From NCBI GenBank assembly GCA_934613505.1, contig CAKTTB010000005.1, positions 69,737 through 133,736 of the forward strand: a DNA stretch of 64,000 bases. Reading direction: 5' to 3'. The position numbers and the translations under genes were made by a program. The stretch is from an uncultured Oscillospiraceae bacterium. Lineage in GTDB: Bacteria > Bacillota > Clostridia > Oscillospirales > Oscillospiraceae. Under the pieces are notes generated by a model that was not told where the DNA came from, did not search any database, and saw only the letters and a program-made list of their open reading frames with translations. Positions 17,416-25,090 of the stretch are shown one piece after another; positions within the stretch are counted from its first letter, which is position 1; each line of letters opens with the position of its first letter.

Positions 17416-17724
17416 TTATGCAAACAGCGGACTTTTGACCGTTCCGATGGAGATATACCCGTCCAGCAGCACGCGGATCGCCGTCTGGACGCAGTCGGCC
17501 GGCGTGCCGCCGATGGCCCACGCCTCCTGCACCGGAGCCGGGAACACAGCGCGCTCCACGGCGATCTTGCCGAAGATCGTCAGCTTCTGCGACATGCCGC
17601 TGCACTGGCTCTGCGGCGCAGCGACCCAGACGTCGCCAAACTGCGCGGCGGCCCGCGCCAGACGCGCAATGCCCTCCGCCTGAATGCCGTCATCATTGGA
17701 GATCAATAGTTTCAGCTTCTTCAT
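17416..17724 (-). pseudogene. surE: Truncated 5'/3'-nucleotidase SurE (N-terminal part only)
   Basis: 102 aa, less than half of the roughly 250 aa typical of SurE. The N-terminus is intact: KLLISNDDGIQAEGIARLAR carries the metal-binding NDDG, and VWVAAPQSQCSGMSQKLT and IGGTPADCVQTAIRVLL match the family. The protein then reads GYISIGTVKSPLFA and stops, 5 bases from the transpeptidase terminator. The missing half would hold the rest of the metal site and the dimer arm, so activity is doubtful. A deletion that joined the remnant to the neighbouring terminator is the simplest reading. It keeps a weak ribosome site, so a short protein could still be made. Confidence 0.75.
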
Positions 17725-17802
17725 CGTGTCACCTCTGTTTTTTGTGTTATTCTAGCACAGGATCCGCCCGGACTCAACTGCCGCTGTACACGTTGCGCCG
17801 CC

Positions 17803-17831
17803 TTTACATTTGCGCGCGGATGTGGTAAAAT
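17803..17831 (+). promoter_or_regulatory. Promoter of the dlt-like operon
   Basis: TTTACA (17803-17808), 17 bases, TAAAAT (17826-17831), with GAAGGAG and the first ATG at 17879. No other promoter is apparent within the five-gene run. Confidence 0.65.
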
Positions 17832-17878
17832 TCTTAAAAGTATTTCCGTCAATTACGATCGCGAAGGAGTGTACGACC

Positions 17879-19399
17879 ATGCTGCGAAATGCCGCCGAAT
17901 ATCTTGAACGTTCCGCCGCGCGCGTCCCGGACAAGATCGCGTTTTCCGACGCGTCCGGCGCTGTCAGCTACAGCCGGATGCTTCACGACGCACAGGCGCT
18001 CGGCACGGTGCTTGCCGCCGTCCCAGGCTGCTGCAACGCGCCCGTGGCCGTCATGATTGGCCGCACGGTAAAGAGCCTGATCGCCATGCAGGGCGTTCTG
18101 CAGAGCGGCAACTACTATGTCCCGCTCGACGAGCAGATGCCCGAGGTGCGCATGCGCCGCATCCTCGATCAGGTCCACGCACGTGCCATCGTCTGCACCG
18201 AGCAAAGCCGCGCGGCCGCGGAAAAGCTGGCCGACTGCGCGCCGCTCATCTTGCTGGACGAGGCCCTCACGCATGCGCCGGATCCCGCGCTTCTGCACAC
18301 CCGCCGCGAAGAGATATTGGACATTGACCCTGTCTATGTCCTCTTCACCTCCGGCTCCACCGGCGCGCCAAAGGGCATCGTCATCTCCCACCGCGCCATT
18401 CTGGACTTTACCGCGTGGATGACCGACTTCTGCGGCTATACCGAGCATGAGATCTTCGGCAATCAGGCGCCGTTCTACTTCGATCTTTCCGGCAAGGATG
18501 TGTACCAGACGCTCTCGCTCGGCGCGAGCTGCCATATCTTTGAGAAGAAATATTTCACCTTCCCCATGCTCCTGCTCAAGGCCATGGAGGAGCAGGGCGT
18601 CACCGCGATCAACTGGGCGACAAGCGCGTTCCATCTGGTCGCGGCGTCCGGCGCACTGACAAAATATGCGCCCACGCACCTGAAAAAGGCCGCCCTCGGC
18701 GGCGAAGCGCTGCAGGCGCGGTACGTGAACCTGTGGAAGGCTGCCGTCCCCGGCCTGCAGGTCGTCAACATGTACGGCCCGACGGAGACGACCATCGACT
18801 GCGCCGCCATGCACCTGACGCGCGAATACCGCGACGACGAGGCGATCCCCATCGGCAGAGCCTGCCGCAACAAACAGATCCTTCTCCTGAAGGACGATCT
18901 GACCCCGGCTGTGCCGGGAGAATCGGGCGAAATCTGCGTGCGCGGCTCCGGGCTGGCCGCGGGCTACTTTGCAGACCCCGCCAAGACCGACGCCGCCTTT
19001 ATCCAGAACCCGCTCTGCCCTGATTTCCGGGACATTCTCTACCGCACAGGCGACATGGCCGTGCAGAAGGAGGACGGATACCTCTATTTCCTTGCCCGGC
19101 GCGACGGCCAGATCAAGCACATGGGTTACCGCATCGAGCTTGGCGAAATTGAGGTCGCCCTGCACAGTGTCGCCGGGATGCAGGCGGCCGCCTGCCTCTA
19201 TGACGGCGCGCGCGACCGCATTCTCTGCGTCTACGCTGGCGAGCCGGAGGCGGACGTGCTGGCAAAGACACTTCGGACGCTCCTGCCCAAGTATATGCTG
19301 CCGAACCTCTATGAAAAGCTTGAAAGCCTTCCCTACAACGCCAACGGCAAGATCGACCGCGTTGCGCTGAAGGAGCGGTTTTTGCATGCAGAGGGCTGA
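17879..19399 (+). CDS. Amino-acid adenylation enzyme, DltA-like
   Basis: Activates a carboxylic acid, probably an amino acid, as the adenylate and loads it on a carrier protein; 506 aa, stand-alone adenylation domain of DltA size. The start at 17879 has GAAGGAG. Core motifs in order: FTSGSTGAPKG (156-166), FYFDLSGKDVYQTL (199-212, equivalent to the FDLSV block of DltA), NWATSAF, YGPTETT (299-305), YRTGD (388-392), GYRIELGEIE and the late lysine in NANGKIDR (K491). It overlaps the GNAT gene by 14 bases, and a carrier protein and an MBOAT gene follow, reproducing the dlt logic. D-alanine is the family default. The FDLSGKD pocket differs from FDLSV, so substrate must be tested. Confidence 0.9.
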   Translation: MLRNAAEYLERSAARVPDKIAFSDASGAVSYSRMLHDAQALGTVLAAVPGCCNAPVAVMIGRTVKSLIAMQGVLQSGNYYVPLDEQMPEVRMRRILDQVHARAIVCTEQSRAAAEKLADCAPLILLDEALTHAPDPALLHTRREEILDIDPVYVLFTSGSTGAPKGIVISHRAILDFTAWMTDFCGYTEHEIFGNQAPFYFDLSGKDVYQTLSLGASCHIFEKKYFTFPMLLLKAMEEQGVTAINWATSAFHLVAASGALTKYAPTHLKKAALGGEALQARYVNLWKAAVPGLQVVNMYGPTETTIDCAAMHLTREYRDDEAIPIGRACRNKQILLLKDDLTPAVPGESGEICVRGSGLAAGYFADPAKTDAAFIQNPLCPDFRDILYRTGDMAVQKEDGYLYFLARRDGQIKHMGYRIELGEIEVALHSVAGMQAAACLYDGARDRILCVYAGEPEADVLAKTLRTLLPKYMLPNLYEKLESLPYNANGKIDRVALKERFLHAEG

Positions 19400-20153
19400 G
19401 AGCTATGCGGCGCTCGCGCCGCTTCTGTCCGCGCAGCTGCGGCGCGGCGTTGTGACCAACTGCTTTTTATCCGCGGAGGACTACCAGCGCGAGCTGCCGC
19501 GCGGCCTGTATTATGAGGTGCGCGAGGGTTGCCTGCTTCTGCTGCGGCAGCGGTCCGGCCATTTCATTCTGAACTTTTACCTGCAGCCCGGCGGGACGTT
19601 TTTCCTGCCGGACGTGCAAAGACCCATTGTGACGGAACTCAGCTGCCGCGCAAAGGACGCGGACGCCATGGCATCTGCGTCAGAGCAGCTGCAGGGGCTT
19701 GGCTTTACCGAGTGCTTCCGCCGTCTGCGCCGCACGCGGCCCGCGGTCGAAGCTCTGCATGCAGACGAACCGGCAGATGTTCCGTTTGACGCGGTGCAGG
19801 CGTTTTTATATGCGCAGTTTGACCCGCTTACGGGCTGCATCCCGCCGGAGGACGCGCTGCGCTCGGTGACTGCCGCAGGCGAAATGCTCTGCCTGACGGA
19901 TGAGGGCGGCATCACGGGGCTTCTGCATTACGCGCCCGGACGCGCGGCCTGCGAGCTGCGGCATCTGGCTGTGCGGGCAGACTGCCGCGGGCACGGTCTT
20001 GCACAGCAGCTGCTCACACACATGACCGCACGCACCGGCGGGCAGAAATGCACCGTCTGGGCGCGCGTGGGCAACACGCCCGCCGAGCGGTTTTATGAAA
20101 AGAATCAATTCCAGCCGGACGGATGGTCATCTGCCGTCCTGCGGCTCGGATGA
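19386..20153 (+). CDS. GNAT-family N-acyltransferase inside the dlt-like operon
   Basis: 255 aa. The C-terminal half is a recognisable GNAT fold: ELRHLAVRADCRGHGLAQQLL holds the acyl-CoA-binding loop (R-x2-G-x-G/A), and TVWARVGNTPAERFYEKNQF is the closing strand-helix. The N-terminal 130 residues are unlike common GNATs and may recognise the acceptor or carrier. It overlaps the adenylation gene by 14 bases and lies 15 bases before the carrier-protein gene, so it belongs to the same pathway. A GNAT is not part of the classical dltABCD set. It may acylate the activated residue or a sugar amine freed by the deacetylase domain downstream; that is inference. Confidence 0.82.
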   Translation: MQRAESYAALAPLLSAQLRRGVVTNCFLSAEDYQRELPRGLYYEVREGCLLLLRQRSGHFILNFYLQPGGTFFLPDVQRPIVTELSCRAKDADAMASASEQLQGLGFTECFRRLRRTRPAVEALHADEPADVPFDAVQAFLYAQFDPLTGCIPPEDALRSVTAAGEMLCLTDEGGITGLLHYAPGRAACELRHLAVRADCRGHGLAQQLLTHMTARTGGQKCTVWARVGNTPAERFYEKNQFQPDGWSSAVLRLG

Positions 20154-20168
20154 AAGGAAGTTTGAACC

Positions 20169-20396
20169 ATGAGAAAACAGATCATTGAGATTTTGAGCGA
20201 GATTTGCCCGGGCGTCGATTTTGAGACGGAGACCGCCCTCATTGACGACGGTCTGATCGACTCGCTCGACATCGTCGCCGTCGTGACCGAGCTGATGGAG
20301 GCCTTTGACGTGGAGCTTGGCGTCGACGATCTGACGCCGGAGAACTTCAACAGCGTCGAAGCGATTGAAGATCTCATCGAGCGCAAGCAGAGCTGA
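20169..20396 (+). CDS. Acyl/aminoacyl carrier protein (DltC-like)
   Basis: 75 aa, acidic four-helix carrier. The phosphopantetheine attachment serine is S32 in DGLIDSLDIV (the D-S-L motif). It lies between the adenylation/GNAT genes and the MBOAT gene. The expected role is to carry the activated residue as a thioester to the membrane enzyme. AAAGGAAG precedes the ATG. No phosphopantetheinyl transferase gene is in the window. Confidence 0.92.
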   Translation: MRKQIIEILSEICPGVDFETETALIDDGLIDSLDIVAVVTELMEAFDVELGVDDLTPENFNSVEAIEDLIERKQS

Positions 20397-20397
20397 G

Positions 20398-21942
20398 ATG
20401 TCGTTTGCCTCCCTGTCCTTCGTCGCGCTGGTCGCGCTGAGCGTCGTTCTCTATTATCTCGTCCCGAAGCGCGGGCAGTGGGTCATCCTGCTGCTGGCGA
20501 GCATGGTGTTTTACCTGTCCGGCGGAGTCAAAAGCGCGGCGTGGCTCGTGCTGATCGCCGGCCTTACGTGGCTGACCGGTCTGCTGCTCGCCCGCCAGAA
20601 TGCTCGGATTGCGCCGGATAAGGACGCGAAGGCGGCCGTGCGCCGCGCGAAAAAGCGCATCTGCGCCGTCTGCGCCGTTTTGTGCTTCGGCCTTCTATAC
20701 CTCATGAAGTACTGGAACTTCACCGTTTCCGCACTTCCGTCCGCCATCGGGGACACGCTTCCCCGGTGGGATTTTGTCGTGCCGCTGGGCCTGTCCTATT
20801 TTATTTTTCAGGCCGTCGGCTATGTCATCGACGTTTACCGCGGAAAGACGCAGGCACAGCGGAACCCGCTCAAATACGGCCTGTTCGTCTCCTTCTTCCC
20901 GCAGATGGTGCAGGGACCGATCAGCCGCTATGACCAGCTCGCGCCGCAGCTGACGGCCGAGCGGACGCTCGACTGGCGCGATCTCAAGTTCGGCATCCAG
21001 CTTTGCCTGTGGGGCTACTTCAAAAAGCTCGTCATCGCCGACCGGGCGGCCGTGCTGGTCAATGCCGTCATTAAAGACAACTGCCCGTATGGCGGTGCGG
21101 TCATCGCGAGCGGCATTCTGTTCTACTGCATCCAGCTCTACTGCGATTTTTCCGGCGGCATCGACATTACCCGCGGCGTGGCGCGCCTGTTCGGCATCGA
21201 CATGACGGAGAATTTCCGCCGCCCGATCTTCGCGACCTCCCTCACGGACTACTGGCGGCGTTGGCACATCACGCTTGGCGCGTGGATGCGGGACTATGTG
21301 TTCTATCCCATTTCGCTCTCCAAGGCGTTCGGCCGGCTGTCCCGCTGGGCGCGGACGCACGTCGGCGGCACAGCCGGCAAGATCTTTGCCACGTCGCTGG
21401 CCACGTTCATCGTGTATTTTATCATCGGCATCTGGCACGGGGCAAACTTCCGCTATATCGCCTTCGGTCTGTGGAACGGCGTACTCATTACGGCGTCACT
21501 GCTTCTGGAGCGGAGATTCCTGCAGTGGAAGACTGCGCTGCACATCAATGATAAGTCCGTCGGCTGGCGCGTGTTCATGACGCTGCGGACGGCGCTTCTG
21601 GTGTTCATCGGCCGGTATTTTACGCGCGCACCGCGCCTGCGGAGTGTGTTTACGCTGTTGAAGACCACCGTCCTGCACCCGCAGCCGTCGCAGCTGCTGG
21701 ACGGGACGCTTCTGTCCCTCGGGCTTGCGAAGACGGATTTTCTCGTCATCGCGCTGGGTCTGGCTGTCCTTCTGGCGCTCGAGTGCATGCAGGAGCGCGG
21801 CGTGCAGATCCGCGCGGGGCTGGAAAAAAAGTCCGGCTTTGTGCAGTGGGCAGCCATGACGGCGCTGCTGCTGGCGGTGTTCCTGCTCGGGGTGTTCCGC
21901 GCAGGCTATATCCCGTCCGGGTTTATCTACACGCAGTTCTAA
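20398..21942 (+). CDS. MBOAT-family membrane acyltransferase (DltB-like)
   Basis: Polytopic membrane O-acyltransferase, 514 aa, one base after the carrier-protein stop. Motifs: FPQMVQGPISRYDQL (168-182), SLTDYWRRWHITLGAWMRDY (281-300, first conserved His at 290) and GIWHGANFRYIAFGLWNG with the second conserved His at 347, the presumed catalytic residue. This is the DltB/AlgI-type arrangement. It should take the residue from the carrier protein and move it across the membrane to an acceptor outside. The acceptor is not known; the next gene suggests an exported polysaccharide. Confidence 0.92.
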   Translation: MSFASLSFVALVALSVVLYYLVPKRGQWVILLLASMVFYLSGGVKSAAWLVLIAGLTWLTGLLLARQNARIAPDKDAKAAVRRAKKRICAVCAVLCFGLLYLMKYWNFTVSALPSAIGDTLPRWDFVVPLGLSYFIFQAVGYVIDVYRGKTQAQRNPLKYGLFVSFFPQMVQGPISRYDQLAPQLTAERTLDWRDLKFGIQLCLWGYFKKLVIADRAAVLVNAVIKDNCPYGGAVIASGILFYCIQLYCDFSGGIDITRGVARLFGIDMTENFRRPIFATSLTDYWRRWHITLGAWMRDYVFYPISLSKAFGRLSRWARTHVGGTAGKIFATSLATFIVYFIIGIWHGANFRYIAFGLWNGVLITASLLLERRFLQWKTALHINDKSVGWRVFMTLRTALLVFIGRYFTRAPRLRSVFTLLKTTVLHPQPSQLLDGTLLSLGLAKTDFLVIALGLAVLLALECMQERGVQIRAGLEKKSGFVQWAAMTALLLAVFLLGVFRAGYIPSGFIYTQF

Positions 21943-21954
21943 GGCGGTGATGCA

Positions 21955-23790
21955 ATGAGTTCTAAAAAATGGGTACTGGTCTTTCTTGTGACCGTTTTCG
22001 TGCTGGCGGCGCTGCTCGCCGGACTGAACCTTGCCGCCGACCCGTTCGGCGCGTTCGGGGACAAGCTGCTTGGCTGGTTCTCCTATGACGAGACGAATAA
22101 CCCCCGTGTGGCAAAGTTCACGTATCTCGAACAGCACCATGAGGACTATGATTCTTACATCCTCGGCTGCTCGTCGACCAGCTCGTTCTCGGTGGACGGA
22201 TTCAACGAGCTGTATGACGCGAGCTTCTATAATCTCATCATGTACGGCGCGGACATGCGTGACTGCGAAAAGATCACGCAGTATCTGCTTGAAAACTATA
22301 CGGTCAAAAACCTCGTCCTGAACGTCTATCTGGACAACGGTCTGGAATACGACGAGGAATCCGACCGGCTGACCAAGAACCTCCACTATAAGGAAGACCC
22401 GGACACCTCCGCCCTGTCCTATTACACGCGCTATCTCTTCGCCGACCCGCGCTATGCCCTCGCCAAGCTGAAGGCCCTGCGCACCGACACCATCCTGCCG
22501 CAGACCTTCGACGTCTTTGACGAGCAGACCGGCTGCTATGACAAGCGCGTGCGTGACGCGGAGCCGATCGGAAGTGAGGAAGCTTATCTTCAATCCTATC
22601 CGGTCTTTACCGATTACCCGCGCCAGTCCCTGTCCCTGCCGCACACCGAAGACTGCATGCGAAGCGTCGCGGCGATCCGGGACATGTGTGAGGCCGCAGG
22701 TGTCAATCTCGTCGTCGTGGCCGGGCCGGTCTATGCCGAGTATCTGAAAAACTATCAGACGGAGGATATCGCGCAGTTTTATCAGTCTCTGGCCGCTGTC
22801 ACGCCGTTCTGGGATTTTTCCTCCAGCAGCGTCAGCTGTGAGCCGCGCTATTTCTACGACGGCACGCACTTCCGCAATAACGTCGGGGAAATGATGTGTG
22901 CGAGGATCGCCGGGCGGACGGATCTTTGGATGCCGGATGATTTCGGCACGTATGTGACCACCGATACCCCCGCGAGCTACTTTACAGACGTCCTGCAGCC
23001 GTCCGCGCTGCCGGCTTCGGAGATCAGCGCGCAGGTGCCGATCCTCATGTACCACCACCTGTCCGAGGACGTGGCAAACAGCGAAATGGTCTCGCCGGAG
23101 CAATTTGAAGCGCAGATCCGCGCGCTCAGCGAGGCGGGCTATACCGGCGTCTCGTTCGACGAGCTGCAAGGTTACGTCCTGCGCGGCGAGCCGCTGCCGG
23201 AAAAGCCGGTCGTCATCACCTTTGACGACGGATATCTGAGTAATTACACCCTTGCCTACCCGATCCTGCAGAAATATAACATGAAAGCGACCATTTTTGC
23301 GATCGGCGTCTCGTTCGGCAAGGATCATTACAAGGACACGGACTACGCCATGACGCCGCACTTCGGCGCGGCGGAAGCGCAGGAGATGACCGATTCCGGT
23401 CTCATCTCCATCCAGAGCCACACGTACGACATGCACCAGTGGCCGCCGTATGAGGACGGCTCCGCCGCCGTGCGCGAGAATATCCTCCCGCTCGCGGGTG
23501 AATCGGAAGAAGCGTATGTGCAGGCGCTGACCGAGGACTTTACAAAGAGCCGCGCGCAGCTGGAGGACGCGACGGGGCAGCCGGTCGACGTGCTGGCCTA
23601 TCCCGCCGGGCAGTATTCCACGCTCGCGCAGGTGACGCTGCAGGAGCTTGACGTCCATGTGACGCTCTCGACCAATCCGGGCGTCAACACCGTCGTCAAG
23701 GGCCTGCCGCAGACGCTCTATGCCATGCTGCGCTTCGGTATCACCGACGATATTACCCCCGCAGCCCTGCTGGCGCTGATCGGCGCATAA
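21955..23790 (+). CDS. SGNH/DltD-like domain fused to a polysaccharide deacetylase (CE4)
   Basis: 611 aa, one N-terminal anchor (residues about 6-24), so both catalytic parts lie outside the membrane. Residues about 50-330 look like a DltD/AlgJ-type SGNH fold: YILGCSSTSSF (70-78, nucleophile serine 73 or 74) and YDGTHFRNN with the Asp302-His305 pair. Residues about 360-600 form a carbohydrate esterase 4 domain: VPILMYHHL, TFDDGY with Asp424/Asp425, and SHTYDMH with metal ligands His489 and His494. The gene follows the MBOAT gene by 12 bases. The fusion couples an esterification partner to N- or O-deacetylation, presumably on one polymer. I do not know a described protein of this exact architecture. 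Confidence 0.85.
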   Translation: MSSKKWVLVFLVTVFVLAALLAGLNLAADPFGAFGDKLLGWFSYDETNNPRVAKFTYLEQHHEDYDSYILGCSSTSSFSVDGFNELYDASFYNLIMYGADMRDCEKITQYLLENYTVKNLVLNVYLDNGLEYDEESDRLTKNLHYKEDPDTSALSYYTRYLFADPRYALAKLKALRTDTILPQTFDVFDEQTGCYDKRVRDAEPIGSEEAYLQSYPVFTDYPRQSLSLPHTEDCMRSVAAIRDMCEAAGVNLVVVAGPVYAEYLKNYQTEDIAQFYQSLAAVTPFWDFSSSSVSCEPRYFYDGTHFRNNVGEMMCARIAGRTDLWMPDDFGTYVTTDTPASYFTDVLQPSALPASEISAQVPILMYHHLSEDVANSEMVSPEQFEAQIRALSEAGYTGVSFDELQGYVLRGEPLPEKPVVITFDDGYLSNYTLAYPILQKYNMKATIFAIGVSFGKDHYKDTDYAMTPHFGAAEAQEMTDSGLISIQSHTYDMHQWPPYEDGSAAVRENILPLAGESEEAYVQALTEDFTKSRAQLEDATGQPVDVLAYPAGQYSTLAQVTLQELDVHVTLSTNPGVNTVVKGLPQTLYAMLRFGITDDITPAALLALIGA

Positions 23791-23800
23791 TTCAGCTTAT

Positions 23801-23840
23801 AAAAAAGGTCCGGAAGCACAGTGTGCTTCCGGACCTTTTT
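23801..23840. terminator. Bidirectional terminator between the dlt-like operon and the AspT-family carrier
   Basis: AAAAAGGTCCGGAAGCAC and its complement form a near-perfect stem with A and T tails between convergent genes. Confidence 0.92.
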
Positions 23841-23843
23841 GAC

Positions 23844-25055
23844 TTAGAACAGCCGCACAAGCAGCTGGGAGACGAGTACCACCGCGATGAGCGCGATGGG
23901 ATACGTCGCCGCGTAGGCAGAGGCCACGTTGCTGGTCCCCGCCACATGGATGAGCGTACCGAGCGCCGGGGTCGAGGTCATGCCGCCGGTGATGGAGCCG
24001 AGGATGTTCAGAAGGTTCATCTTCAAAACATGCTTGGCGGTGAGATAGCCCACTACCATCGGCAGGAGCGTCATGAAGATGCCGTAGACAAAGTAGATCG
24101 GCTTGAAGTAGCGCACAAAACTCATGCCGCCTGAGACGCCGGCTCCGATGAGGAAGACCATCAGTCCCAGTTCCCGGAAGGTCTCAAGCACCTTTTTGCT
24201 GGGCATGAGATCCGCCCGGCCGATGTGGCCGAAATGGCCAAACACCAGCGACACCAGAAGCGCGCCGCCCGTCGTGGTCAGCGAGAAGAAGTTGAAGAAC
24301 TTCACCGAACCGAGCAGAATGCCCAGTACCGCCGCCACAGCGAAAGGCGTAAAGCCAAAATCGTCAAATTCCAGCAGCTTTCCCTTGTATTTGGGCGCGT
24401 CGCCGGTCTCTACATGGGTGATCTTCCGGCGTTCCTCATCCAGATCCGCGTGGACGACACGCGGCATCAGCTGCACGAACAGCACAACGCCGATGACGCC
24501 GAACAGATACGCAATGCCGTAGCCGACCGTGACCGCGTCCTGATACTGCGCCGCGACTGCTTCTTTCGTCGCCGAGAAGGCCGGCGTGGAGGTCAGGCTG
24601 CCCGCAAGCAGGCCGGAGATCATGGCAGTCAGCTGGCCAGGGTCATAGCCTGGCTGGCCGCTCTCGATCGTACGACCGATGAGCAGGCACAGGATCGCGG
24701 TCAGACCGCCGGAGAGGATGATCATCAAGCCCAGCAGCACGTAGGACTTAAAATTGTGCTTCATGTTCTTGAAGAAGTTCGGCCCGGCAATGAAGCCGAC
24801 CGAGGTCACAAAGAACACAAGGCCCAGATTTTCAACGATCTTCAGCGCCTGCGAGGCATAATTGATCTCCTCGATCACGAATCTTGAATTGAAGTGCGTG
24901 CCGAAAAACGCACCGTAGATCAGTGCGATGACGAACACGCCTGCCGTGCCCAGGCTGATCTCCTTGATGGTGATCCGCCCGAGCAGATACCCGACTGCCG
25001 CAATTCCAAAGACAGAAAGCATCAGGAAGCTTGCGGCATTGATTGCTACGCTCAT
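23844..25055 (-). CDS. AspT/YbjL-family transporter, candidate dicarboxylate exporter or exchanger
   Basis: Membrane carrier, 403 aa, about 10-11 hydrophobic segments. It has the duplicated hallmark of the aspartate:alanine exchanger family, in the pair LLAGSLTSTPAFSATKEA (first half) and ITGGMTSTPALGTLIHVAG (second half). The central TrkA_C regulatory domain present in AspT is absent or reduced to a 50-residue hydrophilic loop (about 205-250). It is the last gene of the fumarate-reductase/Hdr run, 35 bases after the flavoprotein gene. E. coli YbjL has been linked to succinate export, so release of succinate or exchange for fumarate/malate is a natural hypothesis; substrate is not shown by sequence. 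Confidence 0.85.
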   Translation of the reverse strand: MSVAINAASFLMLSVFGIAAVGYLLGRITIKEISLGTAGVFVIALIYGAFFGTHFNSRFVIEEINYASQALKIVENLGLVFFVTSVGFIAGPNFFKNMKHNFKSYVLLGLMIILSGGLTAILCLLIGRTIESGQPGYDPGQLTAMISGLLAGSLTSTPAFSATKEAVAAQYQDAVTVGYGIAYLFGVIGVVLFVQLMPRVVHADLDEERRKITHVETGDAPKYKGKLLEFDDFGFTPFAVAAVLGILLGSVKFFNFFSLTTTGGALLVSLVFGHFGHIGRADLMPSKKVLETFRELGLMVFLIGAGVSGGMSFVRYFKPIYFVYGIFMTLLPMVVGYLTAKHVLKMNLLNILGSITGGMTSTPALGTLIHVAGTSNVASAYAATYPIALIAVVLVSQLLVRLF

Positions 25056-25090
25056 TTCTTTTCTCCTGTTATTTCAAAGAATTGATTTTC

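Noticed and set aside
17416..17724. A complete small SurE variant
   Set aside because: The family needs about 250 residues for the metal site and dimer; the sequence loses family similarity before residue 90 and stops.
21496..23658. A 720-codon open frame on the minus strand
   Set aside because: It is the reverse of the SGNH-deacetylase gene and the end of the MBOAT gene; no recognisable motifs.
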